Origin: Mangrovactinospora gilvigrisea
GTDB lineage: Bacteria > Actinomycetota > Actinomycetes > Streptomycetales > Streptomycetaceae
Direction of reading: 5' to 3'
NCBI RefSeq assembly: GCF_001879105.1
Contig: NZ_MLCF01000008.1
Coordinates: 1-64,000, forward strand
Length of the DNA stretch: 64,000 nt
Numbering within the stretch: the stretch's first letter is position 1; every line of letters begins with the position of its first letter. Made by a program: the position numbers and the translations under genes. The notes beneath the pieces are model-generated. The model made no database searches. It was not told where the DNA came from and worked only from the letters and a program-made list of their open reading frames with translations. This document shows, in pieces, positions 34,599-43,907 of this stretch.

Positions 34599-35759
34599 AT
34601 GGAGCTTCAGGGCGTGCTGGACCGGGCCGCGGACGGCGGCCGCATCACCGCCGAGGAGGCGCTGGCCCTGTACCGGGACGCCCCGCTGCACGCGCTCGGC
34701 GCCGCCGCGGACGCGGTGCGCCGCCGCCGCTACGCGGGCACCGAGCACATCGCCACGTACATCATCGAGCGCAACATCAACTACACGAACGTGTGCGTCA
34801 CGGCGTGCAAGTTCTGCGCCTTCTACCGCGCCCCCAAGCACGCCGAGGGCTGGGAGCGCGACCTCGACGACATCTTGCGCCGCTGCGCCGAGACGGTGGA
34901 GCTGGGCGGCACCCAGATCATGTTCCAGGGCGGCCACCACCCCGACTACGGCGTGGAGTACTACGAGCGGTCCTTCGGCGCGATCAAGGAGCGCTTCCCC
35001 GAGCTGGTGATCCACTCGCTGGGCGCCTCCGAGGTGCAGCACATGGCGAAGGTCTCGGGGGTGTCGATCGAGGAGGCCATCGAGCGGATCCACGCCGCCG
35101 GGCTGGACTCCTTCGCCGGCGCCGGCGCCGAGCTGCTGCCGGCCCGGCCGCGCACGGTGATCGCCCCGCTGAAGGAGTCCGGCGAGCGCTGGCTGGAGAT
35201 CATGGAGACCGCGCACGGCCTGGGCGTGGAGTCGACCTCGACGATGCTGATGGGCACGGGGGAGACCAACGCCGAGCGGATCGAGCACCTGCGGATGATC
35301 CGCGACGTGCAGGACCGCACCGGCGGGTTCCGCGCCTTCATCCCGTACACCTACCAGCCGCAGAACAACCATCTGAAGGGCCGCACCCAGGCGACGCTCT
35401 TCGAGTACCTGCGGATGATCGCGATCGCGCGGCTCTTCCTCGACAACGTCGCGCACATCCAGGGCTCCTGGCTGACCACCGGCAAGGACGTCGGCCAGCT
35501 GTCGCTGCACTACGGCGCGGACGACCTGGGCTCGGTGATGCTGGAGGAGAACGTGGTCTCCTCGGCGGGCGCGCGGCACCGCTCGAACCTGCTGGAGCTG
35601 ATCCACCTGATCCGCTCGGCGGGCCGGGTGCCGGCGCAGCGCGCGACGACGTACGAGCACCTCGCGGTGCACGAGGACCCGGCGGACGACCCGGTGGACG
35701 ACCGCGTGGTCTCGCACCTGTCGTCCACGGCGCTGGAGCTGACGCCGGTTCAGAGCTGA
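34599..35759 (+). CDS. mqnC: Cyclic dehypoxanthinylfutalosine synthase
   Basis: A 386-residue radical-SAM enzyme closing the spiro ring from dehypoxanthinyl futalosine. Cluster motif CVTACKFC (CX3CX2C) after NINYTNV; IMFQGGHHPDYG, GAGAELLP, FIPYTYQPQNNHLKG, and LHYGADDLGSVMLEENV follow. GGCGGGAAGG upstream of ATG 34599 is the ribosome-binding site. Together with mqnA it forms a two-gene operon; the hydrolase mqnB and mqnD are not in the window. Confidence 0.96.
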   Translation: MELQGVLDRAADGGRITAEEALALYRDAPLHALGAAADAVRRRRYAGTEHIATYIIERNINYTNVCVTACKFCAFYRAPKHAEGWERDLDDILRRCAETVELGGTQIMFQGGHHPDYGVEYYERSFGAIKERFPELVIHSLGASEVQHMAKVSGVSIEEAIERIHAAGLDSFAGAGAELLPARPRTVIAPLKESGERWLEIMETAHGLGVESTSTMLMGTGETNAERIEHLRMIRDVQDRTGGFRAFIPYTYQPQNNHLKGRTQATLFEYLRMIAIARLFLDNVAHIQGSWLTTGKDVGQLSLHYGADDLGSVMLEENVVSSAGARHRSNLLELIHLIRSAGRVPAQRATTYEHLAVHEDPADDPVDDRVVSHLSSTALELTPVQS

Positions 35760-35915
35760 GGCTCGCGTTCCGTTTGTGGCGATTGTGCGCGGTTGTGTAA
35801 CAGCTGCGTTTGAGGGGCCGATTGGGCTCCCCAGAGGCTGCCCCTTGTGCTTATGATCCGTTTATTCGTGACACGGGGGGCAGGCGCGTACAGAGGCGCC
35901 GCCGTTGCGGGTGAG

Positions 35916-35934
35916 TCCCCCGTCGCCCGGGGGA
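35916..35934 (+). promoter_or_regulatory. Stem-loop covering the ribosome-binding region of the LAETG gene
   Basis: TCCCCC (35916-35921) pairs with GGGGGA (35929-35934), with an outer GAGT / ACTC pairing to 35947. The G-run is the only Shine-Dalgarno-like sequence before GTG 35949. Upstream bases 35760-35915 hold no gene. Confidence 0.4.
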
Positions 35935-35948
35935 AGGCCCGATCACTC

Positions 35949-36707
35949 GTGAAGCGTTCCAATCTCAAGAAGCTCGCCGCCGCTGCCGCTGTTGCCGGCG
36001 CGATGGGTGTGGCCCAGCTCGCCACCGCCGGCTCGGCGTTCGCCGATGACGGCGTCGACCTGACGGTGATGCTGCCGCAGCTCATCACCGTCGACGGCAA
36101 CACCGGCACGGTGCTGCACGGCTTCGACGTCAGCTACGGCAACAACGGCTACGGCAACGGCTCCACCGCCCACAACGTGAAGATGACGCTGACCGCGCAG
36201 TCCAACGTCAACTTCGGCCGGCCGACGGCGAAGGAGGCCCCCGGCTGGACGGTGGCGTCCTACAGCAAGAAGCAGGTCGTGCTGACGATGGCGCAGCTCG
36301 GCCCGACCAAGAGCCTGGGCGACGTCGCCTTCCCGGCCTGGTTCTCCGGCAAGTCCCAGAAGGTCAGCGTCTCCATCACCTCCACCGAGACGGACACGTA
36401 CCCGCAGAACAACACCAAGTCGGGCACGTACACCTACGACATCGGCAAGCCCACCACCAAGCCGACCCCGCCGCCCACGGGCAAGCCCACCACCAAGCCG
36501 ACCGGCAAGCCCACCGCGCAGCCGACCGGCTCCACCTCCTCCTCCCCGGCGCCCGTGCCGAGCTCCAACGGGGGCAAGACCGGTCCGGGCCTGGCGGAGA
36601 CCGGTGCCGACTCCAACACCCCGCTGATCGCCGGCGGCGCCGGCGCGCTGGTCGTGCTGGGCGGCGGCCTCGCGTACTTCGCGGCGCGCCGTCGCCGCAC
36701 GAACTGA
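35949..36707 (+). CDS. Sortase-anchored surface protein with LAETG signal
   Basis: A 252-residue secreted protein. Signal peptide residues 1-33 ([20 protein letters not shown], cut near GSAFA), a beta-rich domain of about 120 residues ([37 protein letters not shown]), a Thr/Pro/Lys-rich wall spacer, then LAETG, a 20-residue helix and RRRRTN. LAxTG is the motif of class E sortases in Streptomyces. Function of the exposed domain unknown. GTG at 35949 puts the signal peptide first. Confidence 0.9.
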   Translation: MKRSNLKKLAAAAAVAGAMGVAQLATAGSAFADDGVDLTVMLPQLITVDGNTGTVLHGFDVSYGNNGYGNGSTAHNVKMTLTAQSNVNFGRPTAKEAPGWTVASYSKKQVVLTMAQLGPTKSLGDVAFPAWFSGKSQKVSVSITSTETDTYPQNNTKSGTYTYDIGKPTTKPTPPPTGKPTTKPTGKPTAQPTGSTSSSPAPVPSSNGGKTGPGLAETGADSNTPLIAGGAGALVVLGGGLAYFAARRRRTN

Positions 36708-36724
36708 CGTACAGACGCGGAGTT

Positions 36725-36760
36725 CCGCCGCCCGGTGCGCTGCTGCGCGCCGGGCGGCGG
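36725..36760. terminator. Terminator of the LAETG gene
   Basis: Arms CCGCCGCCCGG (36725-36735) and CCGGGCGGCGG (36750-36760), followed by CTTCGTTTGC. Confidence 0.75.
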
Positions 36761-36780
36761 CTTCGTTTGCGGTCGCTCGC

Positions 36781-36809
36781 GCAGTTCCCCGCGCCCCCTG
36801 CGGGGGCGC
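36781..36809. repeat. Intergenic GTTCCCCGCGCCCC hairpin repeat, copy 1
   Basis: GCAGTTCCCC followed by GCGCCCCC-TGC-GGGGGCGC (36791-36809). Related copies are at 40305-40331 and 47356-47379. Confidence 0.7.
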
Positions 36810-36835
36810 CGGGGGCGGTGCGCGACAATGGCCGG

Positions 36836-37534
36836 GTGAGCCGAGCCAGTCTGGAGAAGCAGCCGCAGGATGTCGCCCGGATGTTCGACGGGATCGCCGA
36901 GCGGTACGACCTGATCAACGACGTGGTGTCGGCGGGGCAGACCCGCCAGTGGCGGCGCGCCGTGGAGCGGGCGGTGGACGCCGGCCCCGGCGACCGCGTG
37001 CTCGACCTCGCGGCCGGCACCGGCACCTCCTCGCTCCCCTTCGCCGCGGCCGGCGCGCAGGTGGTCTCCTGCGACTTCTCGCTCGGCATGCTCCAGGCGG
37101 GGCGGAAGCGCAATCCGTCGCTGCCCTTCGTCGCCGGCGACGGCACCCGACTGCCCTTCGCCGACGGCGTCTTCGACGCCGCGACGATCTCCTTCGGGCT
37201 GCGCAACGTCGTCGACACCGGCGCCGCGCTCGCCGAGATGCGGCGCGTGGTGCGCCCCGGCGGGCGGCTGGTGGTCTGCGAGTTCTCCACCCCGGTGTGG
37301 GGGCCCTTCCGCACCGTGTACCAGGAGTACCTGATGGAGGCCCTGCCGCGGATCGCCGGGGCGATCGGCAAGCAGGGCGACTCCTACGTCTACCTCGCGG
37401 AGTCGATCCGCGACTGGCCGGACCAGGCCGGCCTCGCCGCGCTGATCCAGGACGCCGGATGGACGCGCGTCGCCTGGCGCAATCTGACGGGCGGGATCGT
37501 CGCCCTTCACCGCGGCTTCCGCGCGGACGCCTGA
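36836..37534 (+). CDS. menG: Demethylmenaquinone methyltransferase
   Basis: A 232-residue SAM-dependent C-methyltransferase of the UbiE/MenG family, the last step of menaquinone synthesis. SAM motif [44 protein letters not shown] and [15 protein letters not shown] near the end. GTG at 36836 gives the [17 protein letters not shown] start typical of streptomycete proteins; there is no clear ribosome-binding site. The last 28 bp overlap the 3' end of the convergent regulator. Confidence 0.95.
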   Translation: MSRASLEKQPQDVARMFDGIAERYDLINDVVSAGQTRQWRRAVERAVDAGPGDRVLDLAAGTGTSSLPFAAAGAQVVSCDFSLGMLQAGRKRNPSLPFVAGDGTRLPFADGVFDAATISFGLRNVVDTGAALAEMRRVVRPGGRLVVCEFSTPVWGPFRTVYQEYLMEALPRIAGAIGKQGDSYVYLAESIRDWPDQAGLAALIQDAGWTRVAWRNLTGGIVALHRGFRADA

Positions 37535-38460
37535 CCCTTCCGACGGCGGTTCAGCAGCGGCTCCAGGCCGTCGAGATAGCGCTCCAGGCTGAACCGGTAG
37601 AAGCTGTCCAGCGTGAGGTCGAGGTCGGGGGCGGCCATCTGGACGAGCGCGGTGAGGCCGTGCTCCTTCATGATCTTTTCGTACTCGGCGCCGTGCGCCT
37701 CGGTGTAGGCATCGGCGTCCTGGCCGGTGAGGTCGCGCAGCTCGATCTCGGCCTCCAGGTCGACGGCGAAGCCGCGGGTGAGGCCGGAGACGGTGATGGC
37801 GATCAGCGCGGCCGTCTCGATGTCCAGGTGGTACCCGGCGAGGGCGCGCATGCCCCAGTCGGTGACGGCCATGCCGCGGGGGGCGGGGGTGGGGCGCGCG
37901 AACGACGTCACCTGCGCCATCCACGGGTGGCGGTGGTAGGCGTCCCACTGGACGCGGGAGAAGGCGGTGAGGGCCTCCCGCCAGTCGGCGGGCGGGGGTT
38001 CGGGTAGCGGCATCTCCGCGTAGCAGGCGTCGGACATCTCCGCGATGAGTTGCTCCTTGGTGGGGATGTGCCGGTAGAGGGACATCGTCGCCACGTCGAG
38101 CTCGCCGGCGACCCGGCGCATGGTGAGGTTCTTCAGGCCCTCGGTGTCGGCGAGGCGGATCGCGGCCTCGACGATGCGCTCCCGGGAGAGGTCGCGCGCG
38201 GGCTGCGCGGTGGGTTGCGGCTCGGTCCGCGTCGGCGGCCGCCGCCGCTGCGGCTCGGCGACGACGGTGCCGCGGCCCGGCCGGGCGATGACGAGCCCCT
38301 CCTCGCGCAGCGTGCTGAGCACCTTGGTGGCGGTGGCCATGGCGATGTCGTGGGTGCGGACGAGCGCGCGGGTGGAGGGGACGGGGTCGCCGGCCTTCAG
38401 CTCGCCCCGGGTGATGCGCTGCCGCAGCTCCTCGGCGATGCGCTCGGACGGTGTCGTCAT
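37507..38460 (-). CDS. Composite GntR-TetR transcriptional regulator
   Basis: A 317-residue repressor with two DNA-binding domains. Residues 3-70 are a GntR-type winged helix ([39 protein letters not shown]); residues 88-140 are a TetR N-terminal HTH ([40 protein letters not shown]); the rest is the TetR C-terminal domain of the tetracycline-repressor type (TetR_C_1). It is divergent from the MFS exporter and should repress it until a drug-like ligand binds. Confidence 0.92.
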   Translation of the reverse strand: MTTPSERIAEELRQRITRGELKAGDPVPSTRALVRTHDIAMATATKVLSTLREEGLVIARPGRGTVVAEPQRRRPPTRTEPQPTAQPARDLSRERIVEAAIRLADTEGLKNLTMRRVAGELDVATMSLYRHIPTKEQLIAEMSDACYAEMPLPEPPPADWREALTAFSRVQWDAYHRHPWMAQVTSFARPTPAPRGMAVTDWGMRALAGYHLDIETAALIAITVSGLTRGFAVDLEAEIELRDLTGQDADAYTEAHGAEYEKIMKEHGLTALVQMAAPDLDLTLDSFYRFSLERYLDGLEPLLNRRRKGQASARKPR

Positions 38461-38478
38461 AACCGGTCCTCTCTCCGT

Positions 38479-38551
38479 AGTGCACTAGTGCGCTCGCCCA
38501 GTATGGCAGGCGCCTGCCCTGGTCGCACTACTGCTGCCGCACTAGTGCACT
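38479..38551. promoter_or_regulatory. Composite operator: two inverted 14-mers around a palindrome
   Basis: AGTGCACTAGTGCG (38479-38492) and its exact reverse complement (38538-38551) flank GGCAGGCGCCTGCC, a perfect palindrome at 38505-38518. Each 14-mer contains GCACTAGTGC, itself palindromic. Further half-sites occur at 38523-38533 (GCACTAC) and 38598-38604 (TAGTGCG). A TTGCGA box at 38583-38588 and TTACGT at 38607-38612, 18 bp apart, may be the exporter promoter. Confidence 0.75.
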
Positions 38552-38552
38552 G

Positions 38553-38566
38553 GGGGGTTAACCCCC
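38553..38566. repeat. GGGGGTTAACCCCC palindrome in the exporter promoter region
   Basis: A 14-bp perfect palindrome directly following the right operator arm. It may form a hairpin or a second binding site. Confidence 0.6.
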
Positions 38567-38655
38567 TTATTCTTGCAGGGTGTTGCGATCAAGTCGATAG
38601 TGCGCTTACGTTGTACGCGTCGCAAGGAACGCCGTACGCACCCCAAGGGGGAACC

Positions 38656-40233
38656 ATGTCTCAGCACGCCGCTCCGGCGCCGCGCGCCGGCCGGAAGGAG
38701 TGGACCGGCCTGACGGTCCTGCTGCTGCCGCTGCTGCTCGTCTCGATGGACGTCTCCGTCCTCTACTTCGCGGTCCCGTTCATCAGCCGCGATCTGCAGC
38801 CGTCCGCGACCCAGCAGCTGTGGATCATGGACATGTACGGGTTCGTGCTCGCCGGGCTCGTCCTCACCATGGGGGCGATCGGCGACCGGATCGGCCGCCG
38901 CCGGCTTCTGATGGTCGGCGCGGTGGCGTTCGGCGCCGCGTCCGTCGGGGCCGCCTACTCTGGCAGCGCCGAGATGCTCATCGTGATGCGGGCGCTGCTC
39001 GGCATCGGCGGCGCCACCCTGATGCCGTCCACCATCGCGCTGGTGCGCAACATGTTCCACGACGCCAAGCAGCGCGCCACCGCCATCGCCATCTGGACGG
39101 GCGCGATGACGGGCGGCATCGCCCTCGGCCCGGTCCTCTCCGGCCTGCTGCTGGAGCACTTCTGGTGGGGCTCGGTCTTCCTGATCAACCTGCCCGCGAT
39201 GGCCGTGCTGCTGCTCCTCGTCCCGGTGTTCGTCCCGGAGTTCAAGAACCCGCGGGAGGGGAGGTTCGACCTGCCCGGCTCGGTGCTCTCGCTCGGCGCG
39301 GTGCTGCCGGCGATGTTCGGGATCAAGCGCGGCGCGGCGGACGGGTTCGACGCGCCGGCCTGGGCCGCGATCGCGGTGGGCGTGGTGGTCGGCGCGCTGT
39401 TCGTATGGCGGCAGCGGACGGCCGCGCACCCGATGGTCAACCGCGAGGTGCTGCGCGGACGCGGCTTCCGCGCCGGGCTGAGCGTCAACACCGTGGCGAT
39501 GTTCGCGATGATCGGGTACGTCCTCTACACCACCCAGTACCTGCAACTGGTGCTCGGCTACAGCCCCTTCAAGGCGGCGATGTGGGCGGTGCTGCCGAGC
39601 GTGGTGGTCGGCGCGGCGGCGCCGATGGCGGCGCAGGTGGCCCGGCGGTTCGGCCGCTCGGCGACGATCGCCGGCGGGTTCGTGCTCGGCGCGGTCGGCT
39701 ACGGGCTGATGATGCTGGTGCAGGCGGACAGCCCGCTGTGGATGGCGCTGGTCTTCATCACCGTCCCGTCGGTCGGGATCATCGGGGTCGCCACCCAGGT
39801 GATGGACCTGTCGCTGGCCGAGGTGGCCCCGGAGCGGGCGGGCATCGCCGGCGCGCTGATGGAGACCGGCCAGGAGTTCGGCGGGGCGCTGGGGATGGCG
39901 CTGCTCGGCTCGCTCGGGACGGCGGTCTACCGCGGCCGGATCGACGCGCACACCCCCGCGGGGCTGGACGCGGCGGCGCGGCACGGCGTGCACGAGACGC
40001 TGCCCGACGCGCTGGCGGTGGCCGCGCACCTGCCGGGACGGCTGGCGGCGGAGGTGACGACCGCGGCGCGGCAGGCGTTCATGTCGGGCATGCACGTCGC
40101 CTCGCTGGGCGCCGTGACGGCGATGCTGCTGGGCGCGGTGCTGACGGTGACGCTGCTGCGCAGGCACGAGAAGCGGACGGCGGACGCTCCCGTGGTGGAC
40201 GCGGGCGAGCCGGTCGCGGTGGCGCGGCACTGA
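38656..40233 (+). CDS. MFS multidrug exporter, DHA2 (14-helix) family
   Basis: A 525-residue transporter with 14 predicted helices. Motif A is GAIGDRIGRRRLLMVG (residues about 73-88), motif C region GGIALGPVLSGLLLEHFWWGSVFLINLP is the DHA2 signature. ATG 38656 follows AAGGGGGAACC. Control by the divergent GntR-TetR regulator is expected from the operator cluster. Substrate probably toxic organic cations or antibiotics, by family. Confidence 0.93.
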   Translation: MSQHAAPAPRAGRKEWTGLTVLLLPLLLVSMDVSVLYFAVPFISRDLQPSATQQLWIMDMYGFVLAGLVLTMGAIGDRIGRRRLLMVGAVAFGAASVGAAYSGSAEMLIVMRALLGIGGATLMPSTIALVRNMFHDAKQRATAIAIWTGAMTGGIALGPVLSGLLLEHFWWGSVFLINLPAMAVLLLLVPVFVPEFKNPREGRFDLPGSVLSLGAVLPAMFGIKRGAADGFDAPAWAAIAVGVVVGALFVWRQRTAAHPMVNREVLRGRGFRAGLSVNTVAMFAMIGYVLYTTQYLQLVLGYSPFKAAMWAVLPSVVVGAAAPMAAQVARRFGRSATIAGGFVLGAVGYGLMMLVQADSPLWMALVFITVPSVGIIGVATQVMDLSLAEVAPERAGIAGALMETGQEFGGALGMALLGSLGTAVYRGRIDAHTPAGLDAAARHGVHETLPDALAVAAHLPGRLAAEVTTAARQAFMSGMHVASLGAVTAMLLGAVLTVTLLRRHEKRTADAPVVDAGEPVAVARH

Positions 40234-40304
40234 GGTCGGAGCACGGATCTTCGCCGAGGGGCGCGGGGTTCGCTGCCGAGTGACGGTTCGCCGTTCTCAC
40301 TCGC

Positions 40305-40331
40305 GCGGTTCCCCGCGCCCCTTCGGGGCGC
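40305..40331. terminator. Hairpin repeat, copy 2, acting as terminator
   Basis: GCGGTTCCCC then GCGCCCC-TTC-GGGGCGC (40315-40331), between the MFS and reductase genes. TAGACT at 40348-40353 is a possible -10 for the reductase gene. Confidence 0.6.
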
Positions 40332-40388
40332 CGTGCGGGCCGCTGCCTAGACTTGGGGTCGACTGTCCGCCAACAATCTGGAGTCAGC

Positions 40389-41693
40389 GTGACCCAGCCC
40401 GATGACCGAACTGCCGCTCGCCTCGACGACCGGAGTGCCGACGTCATCGTCGTCGGCGCGGGCCCGGGCGGGTCGGCCACCGCCTACCACCTGGCGCAGG
40501 CCGGGCTGGATGTGCTGCTGCTGGAGAAGACCGCCTTCCCGCGGGAGAAGGTGTGCGGCGACGGTCTGACCCCACGGGCCGTCAAGTCGCTCGTCGCGAT
40601 GGGCGTCGACACCTCCCGCGAGGCCGGCTGGCTGCCCAACAAGGGCCTGCGGATCATCGGCGGCGGGATCCGGCTGGAGCTGCCCTGGCCCGAGCTGGCC
40701 AGCTACCCCTCGCACGGACTGGTCCGCAAGCGGCTGGACTTCGACGAGACCCTGGCCCGCCAGGCCGAGAAGGCCGGCGCCCGCCTCCACGAGCGGTGCA
40801 ACGTCACCGACCCGATCATCGACGACCGCACCGGGCGGATCGTCGGCGTGAAGGCGAAGGAGGGCGAGGAGAAGACGCCGGTGGAGTTCCGCGCCCCGCT
40901 GGTGGTGGCCGCGGACGGCAACTCCACCCGGCTGTCGGTGGCGATGGGCCTGCACCGGATGGAGTCGCGCCCGATGGGCGTGGCGGTGCGGACGTACTTC
41001 ACCTCGCCGCGCCACGACGACGACTACCTGGAGTCCTGGCTGGAGCTGTGGGACCGCCGGGGCGGCCGCAACGACCTGCTGCCCGGCTACGGCTGGATCT
41101 TCGGCATGGGCGACGGAACCTCCAACGTCGGCCTGGGGCTGCTCAACACCACCAAGGCGTACAAGGACATCGACTACCGCGGGCTGCTCCGCGCCTGGTG
41201 CGAGAACATGCCGGCGGAGTGGGGCTACACCGAGGAGAACCAGGTCGGCCCGGTGCGCGGGGCGGCGCTGCCGATGGCCTTCAACCGCAAGCCGCACTAC
41301 ACCCGCGGGCTGCTGCTGGTCGGCGACGCGGGCGGGCTCGTCAACCCGTTCAACGGCGAGGGCATCGCCTATGCGATGGAATCCGGCGAGATCGCGGCCG
41401 GGGTGGTCGCGCAGGCGCTGCGCCGGCCGACCGCGCACGGGCGGGAGTTGGCGCTGCGGCGCTACCCGCAGGTGCTGAAGGACACCTACGGCGGCTACTA
41501 CCAGCTGGGTCGCGCGTTCGTGAAGCTGATCGGGAACCCGGCGGTGATGCGGCTGGCGGCGCAGCGGGGGCTGACGCACCCGATGCTGATGCGGTTCACG
41601 CTGAAGCTGCTGGCGAATCTGACGGATCCGACGGGCGGTGACGCGATGGACCGCGTCATCAACGCGCTCACCAAGGTGACGCCCCGCGCATAG
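40389..41693 (+). CDS. Geranylgeranyl reductase family FAD enzyme
   Basis: A 434-residue flavoprotein. FAD site VGAGPGGSATAYHLAQAG, KTAFPREKVCGDGLTPRAVK, and LLVGDAGGLVNPFNGEGIAYAMESG are the GGR family marks. Such enzymes reduce isoprenoid double bonds; beside menaquinone and nuo genes it is a candidate for partial hydrogenation of the menaquinone side chain, as reported for MenJ in mycobacteria. That assignment is inference. GTG 40389 follows GGAGT. It ends in a strong terminator. Confidence 0.9.
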   Translation: MTQPDDRTAARLDDRSADVIVVGAGPGGSATAYHLAQAGLDVLLLEKTAFPREKVCGDGLTPRAVKSLVAMGVDTSREAGWLPNKGLRIIGGGIRLELPWPELASYPSHGLVRKRLDFDETLARQAEKAGARLHERCNVTDPIIDDRTGRIVGVKAKEGEEKTPVEFRAPLVVAADGNSTRLSVAMGLHRMESRPMGVAVRTYFTSPRHDDDYLESWLELWDRRGGRNDLLPGYGWIFGMGDGTSNVGLGLLNTTKAYKDIDYRGLLRAWCENMPAEWGYTEENQVGPVRGAALPMAFNRKPHYTRGLLLVGDAGGLVNPFNGEGIAYAMESGEIAAGVVAQALRRPTAHGRELALRRYPQVLKDTYGGYYQLGRAFVKLIGNPAVMRLAAQRGLTHPMLMRFTLKLLANLTDPTGGDAMDRVINALTKVTPRA

Positions 41694-41726
41694 TGGCGGC
41701 TCGCGCGGTGAGTTGACACCGCCCCT

Positions 41727-41785
41727 CCGCCCCGGCACCCCGCCCCGGACGCTCCGCGTCCGACCGGGGTGCCGGGGCGGTTTTT
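41727..41785 (+). terminator. Strong intrinsic terminator with T-tract
   Basis: Arms CCGCCCCGGCACCCCG (41727-41742) and CGGGGTGCCGGGGCGG (41765-41780), inner stem CGGACGC/GCGTCCG, then TTTTTC. The clearest rho-independent terminator in the window. Confidence 0.95.
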
Positions 41786-42177
41786 CTTTGCCGTCTTTGC
41801 ATGCCCTTTGAGCTGCGCTTTTACCACATCGGACGGCTACTGATCAACTTTGCGCCGGACGGCGGGATCTGATAATGGAACAGATCGTTCCGGCCTTCAA
41901 TCCGGTCATGCGCACGGCGAGTTGATCAACGAGTGGTGATCATCCGGTGACTCCTCGGCGATCAACGCGTCGTCAAACCCTTGATCGCGTGGCCTAGATC
42001 ACAAACTTCCGCCGAGAACCCGTGTCGCAGATCACAGCCGAGCGGGCATAGGATGCACGAGATCGGGGCTTGTGAACCTCATCACATGCTCACAAGCTCT
42101 TTGCCCTACCGACAGATTGGCCGCTCAGCGGGACAGCCCGTGGGCCGCGGCAGAAGGAGAAGGAGGCGCACACAGAG
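41786..42177 (+). promoter_or_regulatory. nuo operon upstream region with repeated GATCA boxes
   Basis: 392 bp without a gene, of lower GC than the flanks. GATCA occurs at 41842, 41924, 41939, 41960, 41997 and 42030, three times as the palindrome TGATCA (41841, 41923, 41938). TAGGAT at 42049-42054 is a possible -10, followed by the Rex-type site. AAGGAG and GGAGG runs at 42155-42167 lead to nuoA. Confidence 0.6.
42070..42087 (+). promoter_or_regulatory. Rex-type operator (ROP)
   Basis: TTGTGAACCTCATCACAT matches the Rex operator pattern TTGTGA-N6-TCACA(A). A further TCACAA at 42090-42095 makes an overlapping longer inverted repeat. Rex is known to control nuo in Streptomyces coelicolor, releasing when NADH/NAD+ rises. 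Confidence 0.75.
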
Positions 42178-42537
42178 GTGAACTCCTATGTGCCCATCCT
42201 CGTGCTCGGTGTGCTCGCAGCCGGCTTCGCCGTCGTGACGGTGGTGTCGGCCGCCCTCACCGGGCCGAAGCGCTACAACCGCGCCAAGCTCGACCCCTAC
42301 GAGTGCGGCATCGAAGCGAGTCCGCAGCCCGCGGGCGGCGGGCGCTTCCCGATCAAGTACTACCTCACGGCGATGCTGTTCATCGTCTTCGACATCGAGA
42401 TCGTCTTCCTCTACCCGTGGGCCGTCAGCTTCGACGCCCTGGGGGTCTTCGGCCTCGTCGAGATGCTGCTCTTCATCGCCACCGTCTTCGTCGCGTACGC
42501 CTACGTCTGGCGGCGCGGCGGCCTGGAATGGGACTGA
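42178..42537 (+). CDS. nuoA: NADH-quinone oxidoreductase subunit A
   Basis: A 119-residue membrane subunit with three helices. KLDPYECGIEASPQ (the conserved Cys loop of the quinone site) and FPIKYYLTAMLFIVFDIEIVFLYPW are diagnostic. GTG 42178 is preceded by a purine-rich AAGGAGAAGGAGG. First gene of nuoA-N; complex I couples NADH oxidation by menaquinone to proton export. Confidence 0.97.
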   Translation: MNSYVPILVLGVLAAGFAVVTVVSAALTGPKRYNRAKLDPYECGIEASPQPAGGGRFPIKYYLTAMLFIVFDIEIVFLYPWAVSFDALGVFGLVEMLLFIATVFVAYAYVWRRGGLEWD

Positions 42538-42558
42538 CCTAGGGGGCGTCACAAAGCA

Positions 42559-43167
42559 ATGGGCATCGAGGAGAAGCTCCCCAGCGGAGTCCTGCTCACA
42601 TCGGTGGAGAAGTTCGCCGGCTGGGCCCGGAAGAGCTCCGTCTTCCCCGCCACCTTCGGGCTCGCGTGCTGCGCCATCGAGATGATGACCACCGGGGCCG
42701 GCCGCTACGACCTGGCGCGGTTCGGCATGGAGGTGTTCCGCGCCTCCCCGCGGCAGGCCGATCTGATGATCGTCGCGGGCCGCGTCAGCCAGAAGATGGC
42801 CCCCGTCCTCCGCCAGGTCTACGACCAGATGGCCAACCCCAAGTGGGTGCTGTCGATGGGCGTCTGCGCCTCGTCCGGCGGCATGTTCAACAACTACGCC
42901 ATCGTCCAGGGCGTCGACCACATCGTTCCCGTCGACATCTACCTGCCGGGCTGCCCGCCGCGGCCCGAGATGCTCATCGACGCGATCCTCGAACTGCACA
43001 AGAAGATCAAGGTCGAGCCGCTGGGCCCGGACCGCGCCAAGGTGCGTCGCGCGGTCGAGGAGGCCGCCATGGCGGCCGTCCCCACCCTGCAGATGAGCCC
43101 CACCACCCCGCGCCGCGAACTGCCCCTGGTCTCCCAGGAGGAGAAGGAAGAAGAGGTGTCCCGGTGA
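42559..43167 (+). CDS. nuoB: NADH-quinone oxidoreductase subunit B
   Basis: A 202-residue peripheral subunit carrying cluster N2. The tandem Cys pair is in [11 protein letters not shown], further ligands in GRVSQKM...MGVCASSGG and LPGCPPRPE. The C-terminal 40 residues are an acidic extension. Overlaps nuoC by GTGA. Confidence 0.98.
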   Translation: MGIEEKLPSGVLLTSVEKFAGWARKSSVFPATFGLACCAIEMMTTGAGRYDLARFGMEVFRASPRQADLMIVAGRVSQKMAPVLRQVYDQMANPKWVLSMGVCASSGGMFNNYAIVQGVDHIVPVDIYLPGCPPRPEMLIDAILELHKKIKVEPLGPDRAKVRRAVEEAAMAAVPTLQMSPTTPRRELPLVSQEEKEEEVSR

Positions 43168-43907
43168 GCGACGATCGGCAGGCGCAGGACGGCGCCGCCG
43201 CCGAGCAGACCGAGGAGGGCGCCGTGCCCGCGGCGCGCACCGGCCCGGGCGAGGTCGTCGGCCGGCGCCGCGGCATGTTCGGCGCGCACGGCAGCGGCGA
43301 CACCTCCGGCTACGGCGGGCTGCGGCGCGTCGTCCGGTTCCCCGGCGAGGCCCGGCGGCCGTACGGCAGTTACTTCGACGAGATCGCCGACGAGTTGGAC
43401 GGCGCCCTGGAGGAGCAGGGCCTCGACTACGACGCCGCCGTGGAGCAGGTGGTCGTCGACCGGGGCGAGATGACGATGCACGTCCGGCGCGAGCACCTGC
43501 CCCGCGTCGCCCGCACCCTGCGCGACGACCCCGCGCTCCGCTTCGAGCTGTGCCTCGGCGTCAGCGGGGTGCACTTCCCGGAGGACACCGGCCGCGAGCT
43601 GCACGCCGTCTACCAGCTGCGGTCGCTGACGCACCGCCGGCTGCTGCGGCTGGAGACCACCGCGCCCGACGCCGATCCGCACCTGCCCTCGCTCGTCGCC
43701 GTCTACCCCACCAACGACTGGCACGAGCGCGAGACCTACGACTTCTTCGGGATCGTCTTCGACGGCCACCCGGCACTCGCACGGATCATGATGCCCGACG
43801 ACTGGGTGGGCCACCCCCAGCGCAAGGACTACCCCCTCGGCGGCATCCCCGTGGAGTACAAGGGCGCCCAGATCCCCTCGCCCGACCAGCGGAGGGCCTA
43901 CTCGTGA
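43164..43907 (+). CDS. nuoC: NADH-quinone oxidoreductase subunit C
   Basis: A 247-residue 30-kDa-type subunit. [18 protein letters not shown] and [19 protein letters not shown] are the family signature near the C-terminus. The first 55 residues are a charged, disordered extension. Overlaps nuoD by GTGA. Separate nuoC and nuoD, unlike the fused gene of E. coli. Confidence 0.97.
   Translation: MSDDRQAQDGAAAEQTEEGAVPAARTGPGEVVGRRRGMFGAHGSGDTSGYGGLRRVVRFPGEARRPYGSYFDEIADELDGALEEQGLDYDAAVEQVVVDRGEMTMHVRREHLPRVARTLRDDPALRFELCLGVSGVHFPEDTGRELHAVYQLRSLTHRRLLRLETTAPDADPHLPSLVAVYPTNDWHERETYDFFGIVFDGHPALARIMMPDDWVGHPQRKDYPLGGIPVEYKGAQIPSPDQRRAYS

Noticed and set aside
35760-35948. Possible c-di-AMP (ydaO) riboswitch
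   Set aside because: There are GGGGGAA and GGGTGA strings, but not in the order or spacing of the known consensus; only a simple stem is supported.
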